64,000 nt of DNA. Origin: Cohnella ginsengisoli. Its GTDB lineage: Bacteria > Bacillota > Bacilli > Paenibacillales > Paenibacillaceae. Shown here piece by piece: positions 53,966 through 63,648 of this stretch. The DNA lies in the NCBI RefSeq assembly GCF_029525555.1, contig NZ_JAPDHZ010000002.1:1463868-1527867 (forward strand), in the 5' to 3' direction. The position numbers were made by a program, and so were the translations under genes. Positions within the stretch are counted from its first letter, which is position 1. Each line of letters opens with the position of its first letter. The notes beneath the pieces were generated by a model. The model saw only the letters and a list, made by a program, of their open reading frames with translations. It had not been told where the DNA came from and searched no databases.

Positions 53966-54104
53966 CCTCACTCGGACGCAAAGCGGCTCGCCGAGCCCCG
54001 TTGTGCGATCCTATCGCATAACTCGATCCGAAAACGGCGCTTTGAGCCCCGTTGTACGATCCTGTCGCATAACTCGAACCGAAATCGGCTCGCTGGGTTC
54101 ATTT
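53966..54104. repeat. 51-bp tandem array with TGCGAT hairpins
   Basis: ACTCG recurs at 53970, 54021 and 54072, and GAGCCCCGTTGT at 53993 and 54044 (degenerate third copy at 54095): period exactly 51. Each unit has a palindrome (TGCGAT CCT ATCGCA or a near version) and two variants appear to alternate. Lies in the gap between the converging DUF2515 and VOC genes, just past the VOC stop. Confidence 0.88.
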
Positions 54105-54110
54105 TTCCGT

Positions 54111-54518
54111 TCATTCCTTGCAGATCATCAGCTTGTTGCCGTCGGGGTCCTTGAACACGAACCAGTGGCCATCTTCGATATCCGTGAGCCGCTCCGCGCC
54201 CAGCGCGTCGACGTAAGCCAGCGAAGCCTCGAGATCCGGCGTCGGCAGCATGAGCACGGGCGTCTCGATCGCCGCCGCGCCGCCCGGCTCGGCTCCGCCC
54301 CACTTCGGCATCGTATCGAGGACGACGTCGGCGCCGTCCAACGGCAGTACGCAGATATGGCCGAATAAAATGTCGCGTTCGGTTTCCTCGAATCCGAGCA
54401 GCCTGCAGTACCAAGTCCGCGACCGTTCGATATCCTTTACCGGAATGAACACGCTCGCCACCCTGCGTCCGATCGGACTGGCAGCGGCTTGGCGCTCTTG
54501 CGCAGCCTTTTCAGTCAT
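54111..54518 (-). CDS. VOC (glyoxalase/bleomycin-resistance) superfamily protein
   Basis: 135 residues from ATG 54518 (GAGGGGCG site; the longer frame lacks one). One VOC domain of two beta-alpha-beta-beta-beta modules: VASVFIPVKDIERSRTWYCR, LLGFEETERD, LMLPTPDLEASLAYVDALGA, and the end GHWFVFKDPDGNKLMICKE with the conserved metal-ligand Glu position. Likely a metal-dependent lyase or binding protein; substrate unknown. Single gene, its 3' end next to a 51-bp array. Confidence 0.88.
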   Translation of the reverse strand: MTEKAAQERQAAASPIGRRVASVFIPVKDIERSRTWYCRLLGFEETERDILFGHICVLPLDGADVVLDTMPKWGGAEPGGAAAIETPVLMLPTPDLEASLAYVDALGAERLTDIEDGHWFVFKDPDGNKLMICKE

Positions 54519-54645
54519 CGCTTTTCGCCCCTCGTATTTTTTGATTTTGAAGCGGTCATCTCCATTACCATAATTCCATCCGACTTTCAAAAATTATCAG
54601 TAATGCCGCCGAATAAGCAAGCGAAAATACGAGCCTTAATCCTTA

Positions 54646-54681
54646 TAAAAAAGGCCCCGTTCCGCATGAACGAGGCCTTTT
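54646..54681 (-). terminator. terminator after the flippase gene
   Basis: Minus strand: AAAAGGCCTCGTTC / GAACGGGGCCTTTTTT with loop ATGCG. Lies 20 bp past the stop codon. Confidence 0.88.
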
Positions 54682-54700
54682 AACGATTCGCTATAACCGT

Positions 54701-56369
54701 TTAAGCAGTGCCTTTCGTCGCTCGTCCGCCTCGCGCAAAGCGCAGGAACGGACGCAGCACGCGCCGGATGCGCGCCGGGTACGACTCCAGGTCGTCCGCG
54801 CGAAGCACGCCGAATGCCGTGAGCAGCACCGGATACACGGCGCAGATCAGAAGGCCGAGCGCGCCGGTCGCGAGCAGATACGGCCACTTCCAGCCGAGCG
54901 GCGCGGCCAGGTGAAGCACGGCATAGACGAGAGCGCCGCCCGCCGCGGAAAGAATCAGCACCGTCGCCGCGAAGCCCGTCCAACGGTCTCCGAGCGCGCG
55001 CACGCCAGCGCGCTTGCGGATGGACATCATGTTGGTCATCGTGGCGAACATGAAGCAGAGCGCTGTCGCCGTGACGAGGCCGTAAACGCCGAACAGCGGC
55101 GTCAGGATGAGCGACAGCACCAGCTTGATGAAAATGCCCACAAGCGTATGCTTCATCGCGAGTCGCTGCTGGCCGAGTCCGTACAGGATCGAATTCGACG
55201 TCATCATCGTGATCTGGAAAATGGTGCCGCCTGCCAGCATGCCGACGATCAAGCTGGCGTCGGGCGTGGAAAACAGCGATCCGTTAACTGCATGGGCGCC
55301 AACCGTCATGAGCAGCACGAGGGGCATCCCCGAAAATATACCGATTCGGAGCGCGAGCGTCGCCTGCTTCTCGACCCGAGATCGGTCTCCGGAAGCGTAA
55401 GCCGCAGAGAGCACCGGAAGGATCGATTGGCTGAGCGCGATCGCGAGCACCGGGGGGGATGCCGGCGATCGATTGTGCGTTGGTCGTCAGATAAGCGAGC
55501 CAGGTCAGCGTCTTTTCTTCGCCGAAGCGCCACTCGCTCAACCGGGTCAAAAGCGTCTGGTCGATCATATAGATCGCCTGTACGGTCATCGCCGTCACCA
55601 GAATCGGAATGGAGATACGGAAGATCGCCCGGTAAATATCCCGGTTGCTGCGCAGCACCGGAGGACCGCCCGCCGCGCCTCTACCCGGGGATCGTTCCGC
55701 GCGTTCCAGTTCGCCCGTTCGCTCGTCGCTTTTTCTGAGCTTGACGCCGTAATACACCATGACCGCGAACGCGCCGACGCTGCCGACGACGCTCCCCAGC
55801 GCGCCGCCTGCGGCCATCTTTTCATTGCCGTAGCCCCAGCCATGCAAGGCAAATACGAATCCGATGGCCGTGACGACGCGGGCGATCTGCTCGACGACCT
55901 GGGACACGCCGCCCGCCATCATGAGCTGGCGCCCCTGGAAGTAGCCGCGCATCATCGCGATGACCGGGAACAGCAGCAGCGAAGGGGCGATCGCCCGGAT
56001 CGCCAGCGTCGCATGCTGCGTGCCGGCGAGCCACGTATAGACTGGAGCCAAAAGCAGCAGTCCGATCGTCAGGACGAGGCCCGCAATCATGCCGAACTTC
56101 ATCGCCGCGCGATAGATGCGCTTGACTTCGTTGCCCCTGCCGAGTTCGACGCGCTCCGATACCATCTTGCTGATCGCGCTTGGAATACCGGCGGTAGCGA
56201 CGACTAATAGCAACAAATAGACCGTATTCGAAATGCCGAACGCGCTGTTGCCGACCTTGTCCATCACATGCTCGAGCGGCACGCGCTGAAAGATCCCGAT
56301 GACGCGGGCGATGAGCGCCGCCGCCGTCAGGATCAGCGTGCCTTTGATGAGCGAATCCTTTTTAACCAT
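54701..56369 (-). CDS. MurJ/YtgP-type lipid flippase (polysaccharide export MATE-like, frameshifted)
   Basis: 555 residues after removing one base from the G7 run at 55452-55458 (SIAGIPPVLAIALSQSILPV). About 14 membrane helices; N-terminus KDSLIKGTLILTAAALIARV and GISNTVYLLLLVVATAGIPS are typical of the SpoVB/YtgP group that moves lipid II or other lipid-linked sugars across the membrane. A charged cytoplasmic loop (LRKSDERTGELERAERSPGR) lies between the halves. Likely the essential peptidoglycan flippase, or a spore-specific relative. It lies downstream of the DUF456 gene on the same strand. Confidence 0.87.
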
Positions 56370-56390
56370 CTACGGGTATCAGTCCTATCG

Positions 56391-56870
56391 CTAGATTAGC
56401 CAGATGAAGAAGATGACGATCATCGCCACCTGGAACACGACTTTGGCCACCGTGCTGGTGAACAGCCCGACGAGCGAGCCCCAGCCGACGAGCATCGCCT
56501 TTTTCACGTTCGATCCGCTCACGAGCTCGCCGAGGAAGGCGCCCGCGAACGGGCCGATGATCAGGCCGAAAGCCGGGATGACGAACGGGCCGATGAGCAC
56601 GCCGATCGTGCTGCCCCACACGCTCGCCTTGGAGCCGCCGAAGCGCTTGACGCCCCAGGCGTTCACGACGTAATCCGCGACGAACAAAATGATGACGATC
56701 AGCGTCTGGAAGCTCCAGAACCACCAGCCGAACGGCTCGAACGAGAAAAACCAGCCGTAGACGAAGAAGGCGAAGTAAATCGCCAGCGCCCCCGGCAGGA
56801 TCGGATAGACAGCGCCTGCGAGACCGATCGCGAACAATGCGATGACGAGTACCCAGCCCAAAATATCCAT
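56391..56870 (-). CDS. DUF456 family membrane protein
   Basis: 159 residues, about five membrane helices with Gly zippers (FVIPAFGLIIGPFAGAFLGE), the hallmark of DUF456; starts MDILGWVLVIALFAIGLAG. Function unknown. 7 bp downstream of the HAD gene, 21 bp before the flippase; the three form one operon. Confidence 0.88.
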   Translation of the reverse strand: MDILGWVLVIALFAIGLAGAVYPILPGALAIYFAFFVYGWFFSFEPFGWWFWSFQTLIVIILFVADYVVNAWGVKRFGGSKASVWGSTIGVLIGPFVIPAFGLIIGPFAGAFLGELVSGSNVKKAMLVGWGSLVGLFTSTVAKVVFQVAMIVIFFIWLI

Positions 56871-56877
56871 TCGGACA

Positions 56878-57621
56878 TCACGCCTTTAAAATATAGTTTT
56901 GAATCGCTTGCGCCACGCCGTGCTCGTTGTTCGTGCCCGTCACGACGTCCGCTTCGGCCTTGACGGCGTCCTGCGCGTTGCCCATCGCGACGCCGAGGCC
57001 CGCCGCGCGGATCGCCGCCAGATCGTTCAGGCTGTCGCCGACCGCTACGGCTTCGGAGATGTCGCAGCCGATCATGCGGCACACCTCTTCGATCGCCGCC
57101 GCCTTGCTCACGCCCGCGGGGTTCACCTCGATGTTGAAGGGCGAAGAATTGCTCAGCTCCAGGCCCTCCCACGTCAGCAGCTCTTCCCACAACTTCGCGA
57201 TGACCGACGCGTCCTCGTCGTAGTAGCCGAATTTGAGCCACGTGCGCGAATACGTATCGTCTACCCATTTTTCCTTGTTGTAAATACCGTCCGTCGCGTA
57301 CGCCCAGAACCAGGCGACCGGGTGCCGCTCCGCCAGCATGTGCAGCTTCATGATCTTTTCCGTGTCCATCGGGATGCGACGATGGATGCTGTTCGGCTTC
57401 GTCCAGATCTCGCCGCCGTTGACCGTGATCATCGGCGTCTGCAGCCCGAGCTGCTCGACGATCGGAAGCGCCGTCGGGAAGCCGCGTCCCGTCGATGCGA
57501 TGACCGTCACGCCGGCCTCGCTCGCTTTTAGAATCCACTTCTTGTTTTCCTCGCTGATCTCCTGCCGGTCGTTCAGCAGCGTCCCGTCCAGATCGAGCGC
57601 CAGCAGCTTGTACTTGACCAC
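56878..57621 (-). CDS. HAD-superfamily phosphatase (Cof type)
   Basis: 247 residues; GTG start with AAGGAG about 10 nt upstream. Motif I LDLDGTLL, motif II VIASTGRG, motif III Lys in NPAGVSKAAAIEEV, motif IV AVGDSLNDLAAIRAAG. Type IIB cap, as in Cof/YidA enzymes that hydrolyse small phosphates such as sugar phosphates or FMN. Substrate cannot be told. First gene of the operon with DUF456 and the flippase. Confidence 0.92.
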   Translation of the reverse strand: MVKYKLLALDLDGTLLNDRQEISEENKKWILKASEAGVTVIASTGRGFPTALPIVEQLGLQTPMITVNGGEIWTKPNSIHRRIPMDTEKIMKLHMLAERHPVAWFWAYATDGIYNKEKWVDDTYSRTWLKFGYYDEDASVIAKLWEELLTWEGLELSNSSPFNIEVNPAGVSKAAAIEEVCRMIGCDISEAVAVGDSLNDLAAIRAAGLGVAMGNAQDAVKAEADVVTGTNNEHGVAQAIQNYILKA

Positions 57622-57692
57622 CTAGCCTACCACTCCTTCTGATGCGGCCGCAGCCCGCTTGCAATCTAAGTCATTCTAACATAATCGAGGGG

Positions 57693-57749
57693 TAAAAAAC
57701 GACAAGCCCCCGCCCCGCCGCGTCGAAGCGATGGGTCGGGGGCGGGTCG
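57693..57749 (-). terminator. terminator after the penicillin-binding protein gene
   Basis: Minus strand: GACCCGCCCCCGA ... GGGGCGGGGGCTTGTC hairpin followed by GTTTTTTAC. Confidence 0.75.
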
Positions 57750-57773
57750 GGCATCGGCCCGAACGCCAATCTT

Positions 57774-59823
57774 TTAAGGCTGCTGCGTCATGTCGACCGC
57801 CACGTTCGTTGCGAGCGGCGGCCTTGGACCTGCATCCGTAAGGCCGACCTCGGCGTCGTACGCGTCGAAAATCTTGCGCGCGATCGGCGCCGCGCCCCAT
57901 CCGCCGTACCCGCCGTCCGGCACGACGACCGCGACCGCGAGCTTCGGCTTGTCCTGCGGGGCGAACGAGATGAAGACGGCGTTCTCGACGAACTTGCGCT
58001 TGCCGACGCCCTGCTGCTGGGACGTACCGGTTTTGCGGTAGAAGTCGTAACGCACGTTGTCGAAGCCTTCCACCTTGACCTGCGCCATGCCGTTTTCGAT
58101 CGTCTTCCAGTACGAATCGGGCAGATTGATCTCGTTGAGCACCTGGGGCTTCATCGTCGTCACGACGTTGCCGTCCGCGTCCGTCGTATGATCGACGAAC
58201 AGCGGCTTCATCCGCTTGCCGTGGCTGGCGAGCGTCGCGGCGTACTGGGCCAGCTGCAACGCCGTATACTTGCCCTGCTGGCCGAAGGAGGCGTAGATCA
58301 TCGCGGACTGGTAGCTGTCGCGCGTCGCGCTGTTGAAGTAATCCACGATGCCCGGCGATTCCTTCGGCAGTCCGCTGCCGGTTTTTACGCCCAGTCCGAA
58401 CTCCTTCATGTGCCGATCCCAGATGTCGACGCTGTCTTTCTTGTATTTGATATACAGCGCGTTACCTACCATTTTGGCCATAAACGCATTCGAAGACTTG
58501 GCGATCGCTTTCGTAGGCGTCAGCTCGCCGTTGTAGGAGCGTCCCGCATTCTGCACCTCGGCCTGGCCGTCGCGTCCGAACTGGAAGTACCCTGGGTCGT
58601 TCCATGTCGACGAAGGCGTAATCAGCTTTTCCATCAATCCGGTCAAAATCGTCAGCGGCTTCTGCGTCGAGCCCAGCGGCACGAGCGACGTCGGATGCTG
58701 CGAGCGCTCCTTCGGATCGTCGTAGGGCGGGAACACTTCGCGAATCGCGCCATTGCCCATCGCAGGCGTGATCGCGTCGAGTTCCTCCTGGCTAATGCCG
58801 CCCTGCCACACATTCGTATCGTAGTCCGGCATGCTCGCCATCGCTACTACCTTGCCCGTCGCCACCTCGATCGCGACCGCATAGCCCGTCGTCGGCTGCG
58901 CGTCCTTGAGCGTCTTGACCGTAGACGCGCGGGTCGTCGCGATCTGATCGAGGATCGCTTGCTGCGCGGTGAGCTGCACGTTGCGGTTGATCGTCAGATA
59001 CAGGTTCTGACCCTTGACCGGCTTGGTCAGCTTCATGTCGCCGACGATCCGGCTCATGCTGTCGATCTGGTAGGACTTGTAGCCGTTCAGGCCGCGCAGC
59101 TCCTTCTGGTACATGAGCTCGATGCCGTCGTAGCCGACATCCTCCGTATCCAGGTATTTCAGCGCCGGGTCGGACTGATCCTCGTTGATTTTTTTTGTAA
59201 AAATCGAGATTCTGCTTGGCGCCCTTCATCTTGGCCATATAACCGACCAACTGCGCGGCGACCCGGTCCGGACTGTATTGGCGGATGCTCTCCTCCACGA
59301 TCTCCACGTCTGGATACTCGTCGCGGTGCTCGCTGAGGTAGGCGATCTCCTCCTTCGTCAGTCCGGACTTGATCCGTCGCTGCTGGAACGGCAGATGCGT
59401 TCTACCCTTGATATCCATGGCCTTGACGACGTCCTCCGCCGTCATCGGCACGGCCACAGGATCGCCCTTATCGTTGAACAGCTTCACGAGCTTCGCGGCC
59501 ATTCCCTCCGCCGTCTCCTGCTTCATGCCCGTCTTCAGCGTGAAGTAAAGGGACTGCGTAGAGATGGAATAGGCGATTCGCTGTCCTTTGGAATCGTAAA
59601 TATTGCCGCGGATCGGCGGGATGGACACGCCCTTCGTGATCAGGCTGGTCTGGCGTTCCTTGAGGCTCGGGCCTTCGACGAACTGGAGATACGCCAACCG
59701 TACGATCAACATGGAAAACAGGAGAAAGGTGAGCATGAAAAAAACGTTCAGCCGGATGCTGAAGTGGCGGCGGTTGCGTGATTCCTTTTTTTTCTGCTCT
59801 TCTGTCTTGACTTCGGCGTTCAT
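57774..59823 (-). CDS. class B penicillin-binding protein 2 (transpeptidase, frameshifted)
   Basis: 682 residues after removing one base from the T8 run at 59189-59196 (LDFYKK then INEDQSDPALKYLDTEDVGY). ATG 59823 behind GGGAGGG. One N-terminal membrane anchor (NVFFMLTFLLFSMLIVRLAY), a PBP dimerisation domain, then the transpeptidase: catalytic Ser in LGSTQKPLT (SxxK), AKSSNAFMAK (SxN) and YRKTGTSQQ (KTG). Crosslinks peptidoglycan outside the membrane, probably for rod elongation. A paralogue begins at the right edge. Confidence 0.93.
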
Positions 59824-59921
59824 CTCGAAGCTTCCCTCCCGGCTCGGACTCTCTATCATTCTAGCATAAATGAGTTCGCGGAGCAGGGAACCGGTTCTAC
59901 TGCCTCTAGAGATACCGTATG

Positions 59922-59966
59922 GTAAAAAAAACCGGCGCCGCTCATGGGGAGCAGGGCCGGCGCATG
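59922..59966 (-). terminator. terminator after the propeller/SLH gene
   Basis: Minus strand: GCGCCGGC, loop, GCGCCGGT then eight T. The stop of the extended reading frame (59942-59944) lies inside it. Confidence 0.75.
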
Positions 59967-61191
59967 GCATTAAGTTTGAACGATCGTCTCAAAAATCGCT
60001 GCAGAATGGCCGCAACTTCCGCTCTCGTCGCCGTCTCCTTCGGCGCGAAGCTGTTGCCGCCGCGGCCGGCGAAGATCTCTTTAGCCCCCCACCGCCAAAT
60101 GCACGACGCTGCTATTGAACTCGCTGCCGTCCCATACCGAATAGGCCAGCGCCTTACCGGAAGGACTCCAGACCGTCTGCGGATTTTCGACGTCCAACGC
60201 GATGTTAGTCGACTTGCCGGCCAGCAGGTCGTACACGTAGAGACCCATTACGTTCGTTCCGGACGCGGCGCTCTTCATGCCGTAGGCGATCAGCCGCTGA
60301 TCGGGCGACCAGGAGACGCCGCCGAGCTCCGTGCCTTCGGCGATGACCTTCGGGTTTTTACCGTCGGCATCGTACATTGTCAACGTCTTTTTTAGAATCG
60401 TTGTACTGCAGCACGAGCATCTGCTTGCCGTCCGGGGACGGCACCAGATCGGATACGCGCGCCAGATTCAGATTGGTCTGCGCACCGGTGGCCGGGTCTG
60501 CCATATACAGCGTCTCATCCGAATTGGAGGTGTAATAAACGTTGCCGTTCATCTGGCGGACGATGATCAGCCCCTCTGCCGGAAGCCCTTTAACGGCTTC
60601 GATCTTGCCGTCCGTGCCGGCCGTATAGGCTCCGCCGCCGTATGCGGCGCCGATCACCCGGCCGTCGTCCGACCAATGCGCGCTCATCGCACCGGCCGTC
60701 GGACCGCCAGTAATCGGGAACGAATCCATCGTCGAAAGGTCCAGCACGCGGTAGATCGGATCGCCCAGCGAGAACTCGCTGTAAATCAGATGCTTTTTGT
60801 CCGGCGACAGCTCCCCGTCTCCCAAATTCGCGTCCTTCTGTTCTTTGAGCGGTTCGAACCGCTTGGTTGCGAGCGTGTAGCGGTAAAGGCTTCTCGGATA
60901 CGAATCCGCCAGTTCCGCCAGGCTCATCTTGCCCAGCGACTCGTTGGCTTTGACTGAGATCACCGTCTCTTCGTCCAGCCAATCGGTAATCGCGACATGC
61001 GCGTGCGGATCGGACGTTTCGACGGATACGTCGGGCACGGACGACGGTTTGCCGTCATTTTCGATGACCGTTATCGTTTTGCCGGGCTCCTTGATCACTT
61101 CCCGGTCGCCGGCTTGATTGTCGCTGCACGCGGCAAGCGTCATGAGCAGCGCCGGAACTGCCACCGCGATTTTCAAAGCTTTCGTTTTCAT
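59942..61191 (-). CDS. secreted beta-propeller (TolB/WD40-like) lipoprotein, possibly with a partial SLH tail (frameshifted)
   Basis: ATG 61191 (GGAGG 8 nt upstream), lipobox LLMTLAAC. Propeller blades: DGELSPDKKHLIYSEF, AHWSDDGRVIGAAYGG, VPSPDGKQMLVLQYND, VSWSPDQRLIAYGM and VWSPSGKALAYSVW. Two breaks: extra base in the T6 run at 60388-60393 (certain) and in the C6 run at 60085-60090 (likely). Correcting the first gives 369 residues ending HLAVGG; correcting both gives 415 ending with GRGGNSFAPKETATRAEVAA, the second half of an S-layer-homology repeat. Just downstream of a two-component system it may report to. Confidence 0.75.
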
Positions 61192-61289
61192 TCCCATCGC
61201 CTCCTTGCCACTCAATTTACCAGCCGAATGTTGATAAAGTACGACCGATTGTTTCGAAAATGTAAACAAATATATCGAAATGTTCGTAG

Positions 61290-62759
61290 CTATGAGGATT
61301 GTCTATCGCTCCAGACCGGATATGCGATGCGAAACGTCGTCCCCTCCTCACCCGAGCGAACAAGCGCGATGGAACCCCCTTGCATCTCGGCATATTTTTT
61401 CGCCAGCGAGAGCCCCAGGCCGGCGCCCCCGTTTTCCCGCGACCGGTTCTTGTCCACCGTATAAAATGGCTCGAAAATTTTGTGCGCGACCGTTTGCGGG
61501 ATGCCGATGCCCGTATCGGCGATCTCGATGACGACCTGTCCGTCCCGCTCCTCGCAGCTGATCCGAATGCTCCCCTTGGTCTTGTTGTACTTGATCGCGT
61601 TGTCCAGCAGATTCATCAGCACGATCGTCAAGCTGTCGCCATCCGCATCCGCGCTCGCTTCCGCCAGATTCGTCTCGAGACGAAGGCCGAACTTGTCCAT
61701 CTTGCCTTGCAAGCTGTCAAGCACCGACGCGATCGTCCGGCGCACATCCACTTTTTCTTTCGTAAATTCAAAATCGTATTTTTCCAGTGCGGACAGCCGC
61801 AGCACCTTTTCGACCATTTCGTACAGACGCTGCGTGTCGCCGGCAATGTTCGCCTTGGCCGTCTGCAGCAGCGACTCGTCGTCCGGATACATGTCCATCA
61901 GATCGAGATAGGCTTTGATTGACGTTAATGGCGTTTTGAATTCATGCGTGACATTGCCGATAAACTGCTTCTGCTGCTCATCCAGCTTGGACAGCTTGTC
62001 GACCGCCAGCTTCAGCTTTTCCCGCTCGTCGTCCTTGTCGCGGATCGTCTGCCTGATACGCTCGCTCATCGCGCGAATCCCTTCGCCCAGCTCGCCGATC
62101 TCGTCCCTGCGCTTCACGCCGGCCGTATCGTAGCTGCCCTCCCGGATCCGGTTCACCGCTTGGTTCAGCTTGATGATGCTGCCGGAGAGCGCGTTAAAAT
62201 AAAAATAGGCCAAAATAAAGCTGAGCAGAAACGTGCCGGCGCCAATAAACTCGAACAGCCGCTTGATTTGATCGTAGAAGACCGCGTTGGCAGCCAGATC
62301 GTAATAAAACTGCACGACGCCCACCTGCTCGTTGCCGACGTTCAAGGGAGCCAGATAGTACAGCGCATCATCTTCGACCAGGTAAGCCGTTTTCCGTTGG
62401 AGCGCGTAAGCCAGCGTCTTGCCGATGCCCTCGGACACGACGCCGGACTTGTTTTTATAGATCGCCTTTCCGTCCGCATCGTACAGCTCGATCGTCTGTC
62501 CGCTGATCTGCTCCAGCTGCCTGCCGAATTCCGCGCCTTTGGAAGCGAGATACGTCTCGGGCACCTTGTTCGACTCGGCCGTCAGCGACTGATACAAGTA
62601 CGTATTCGCCGTCGAAGCCTGCTGCGCCATAAATTGCTCGACCTGCGCGCGCTGATTGTTCTGAATGCCCCGAAGCACGAGCAGGCTCATGACGAGGACC
62701 GTCAACAGCAGCAGCGCCGCCAGAAAAACGCTCGTTTTAAGCTTGATGCTAATTCTCAA
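61290..62759 (-). CDS. sensor histidine kinase
   Basis: 489 residues. Two membrane helices (VFLAALLLLTVLVMSLLVLR, and FEFIGAGTFLLSFILAYFYF near residue 170) enclose an extracellular sensor of about 140 residues with a Cache/PAS-like look. HAMP (YDTAGVKRRDEIGELGEGIR), H box NVTHEFKTPLTSIKAYLDLM, N box LMNLLDNAIKYNKTKG, G boxes IADTGIGIPQTV and GGAGLGLSLAKKY. Autophosphorylates and passes phosphate to the regulator next door; the two genes overlap by 11 bp. Confidence 0.93.
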   Translation of the reverse strand: MRISIKLKTSVFLAALLLLTVLVMSLLVLRGIQNNQRAQVEQFMAQQASTANTYLYQSLTAESNKVPETYLASKGAEFGRQLEQISGQTIELYDADGKAIYKNKSGVVSEGIGKTLAYALQRKTAYLVEDDALYYLAPLNVGNEQVGVVQFYYDLAANAVFYDQIKRLFEFIGAGTFLLSFILAYFYFNALSGSIIKLNQAVNRIREGSYDTAGVKRRDEIGELGEGIRAMSERIRQTIRDKDDEREKLKLAVDKLSKLDEQQKQFIGNVTHEFKTPLTSIKAYLDLMDMYPDDESLLQTAKANIAGDTQRLYEMVEKVLRLSALEKYDFEFTKEKVDVRRTIASVLDSLQGKMDKFGLRLETNLAEASADADGDSLTIVLMNLLDNAIKYNKTKGSIRISCEERDGQVVIEIADTGIGIPQTVAHKIFEPFYTVDKNRSRENGGAGLGLSLAKKYAEMQGGSIALVRSGEEGTTFRIAYPVWSDRQSS

Positions 62760-63447
62760 TACGCCCGCCTCCCGCGGCTTTATAGCCGATCCCGTGCACG
62801 GTCTGGATGACGTCGCTGCAGTCCTCGCCCAGCTTTTTTCTCAGCCGCTGCACGTGGATATCGACGGTTCGCGTGCCGCCGGCGAAGTCCATGCCCCACA
62901 CCAGGTCCAGCAGCTGCTCCCGCGTGTATACCATTCCCGGACGGGCGGCGAGCTGCGCCAGCAGGTCGAACTCCTTGGGCGTCAGATCGAGCAGTCTTCC
63001 GCCCGCCGTCGCCCGCCTTTTCCCGACGTGCAGCGCGATGACGCCAAGCTCGATCTCGGCGGATTCCTCCATTTCGCCGGCCGCTTGCATCCTGCGTAGC
63101 AGCGACTTCAGCCGCGCCAGCAGCTCCCGCATGTCGAACGGCTTGGTCATATAATCGTCAGCGCCAAGCTCCAGTCCGAGCACCTTGTTGACGATATCTT
63201 CCTTGGCCGTCAGCATGATGACGCCGATGCGTCCTTTGTTTTGCAGCTTTTTAAGAATATCGTATCCGTCCATACCCGGCAGCATCACATCGAGCACAAT
63301 GGCATCGGGCCGGTAAATGCTCAGCCTCGCCAGCGCCTCGCCGCCGTCATAGACCGTTTCGACCTCATAGCCCTCCCGCTTCAAGGCATAGGCGATGGCG
63401 TCGGCGATTTTTCGCTCGTCCTCGATGACCATCACTTTTTCGTGCAT
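62749..63447 (-). CDS. OmpR/PhoB-type response regulator
   Basis: 232 residues. Receiver domain with acidic pair EDE at the start, phospho-acceptor Asp in AIVLDVMLPGMDG, Thr in IMLTAKED and Lys in TKPFDMRELLARL. Winged-helix output: RRATAGGRLLDLTPKEFDLL, TREQLLDLVWGMDFAG, TVDIHVQRLRKKLGED. GGAGGAAGCCCC before ATG 63447. Targets unknown; the propeller lipoprotein and the flanking PBP genes are candidates. Confidence 0.95.
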   Translation of the reverse strand: MHEKVMVIEDERKIADAIAYALKREGYEVETVYDGGEALARLSIYRPDAIVLDVMLPGMDGYDILKKLQNKGRIGVIMLTAKEDIVNKVLGLELGADDYMTKPFDMRELLARLKSLLRRMQAAGEMEESAEIELGVIALHVGKRRATAGGRLLDLTPKEFDLLAQLAARPGMVYTREQLLDLVWGMDFAGGTRTVDIHVQRLRKKLGEDCSDVIQTVHGIGYKAAGGGRIEN

Positions 63448-63550
63448 GGGGCTTCCTCCGTTAGCGCGCGGCCTGAAATGTGAAAACCGTTTTCGCCCCC
63501 TATGCTAGTGCAGTTAAGTTCGCTTGTAAAGCCAAAGCGGCACGTCAAGC

Positions 63551-63612
63551 AAAAAGCTCCGTCCGCCGATCGGCTCTCCCTCGAGAACCCTGCCGGCAGC
63601 CGGAGCTTTGAT
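63551..63612 (-). terminator. terminator after the second PBP gene
   Basis: Minus strand: AAAGCTCCGGC ... CGGACGGAGCTTTTTGC, matching AAGCTCCG / CGGAGCTT outer stem with T5. Confidence 0.7.
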
Positions 63613-63648
63613 TAATGATGAGCGTCAAACAGGTGTCGTATCGCTCTC

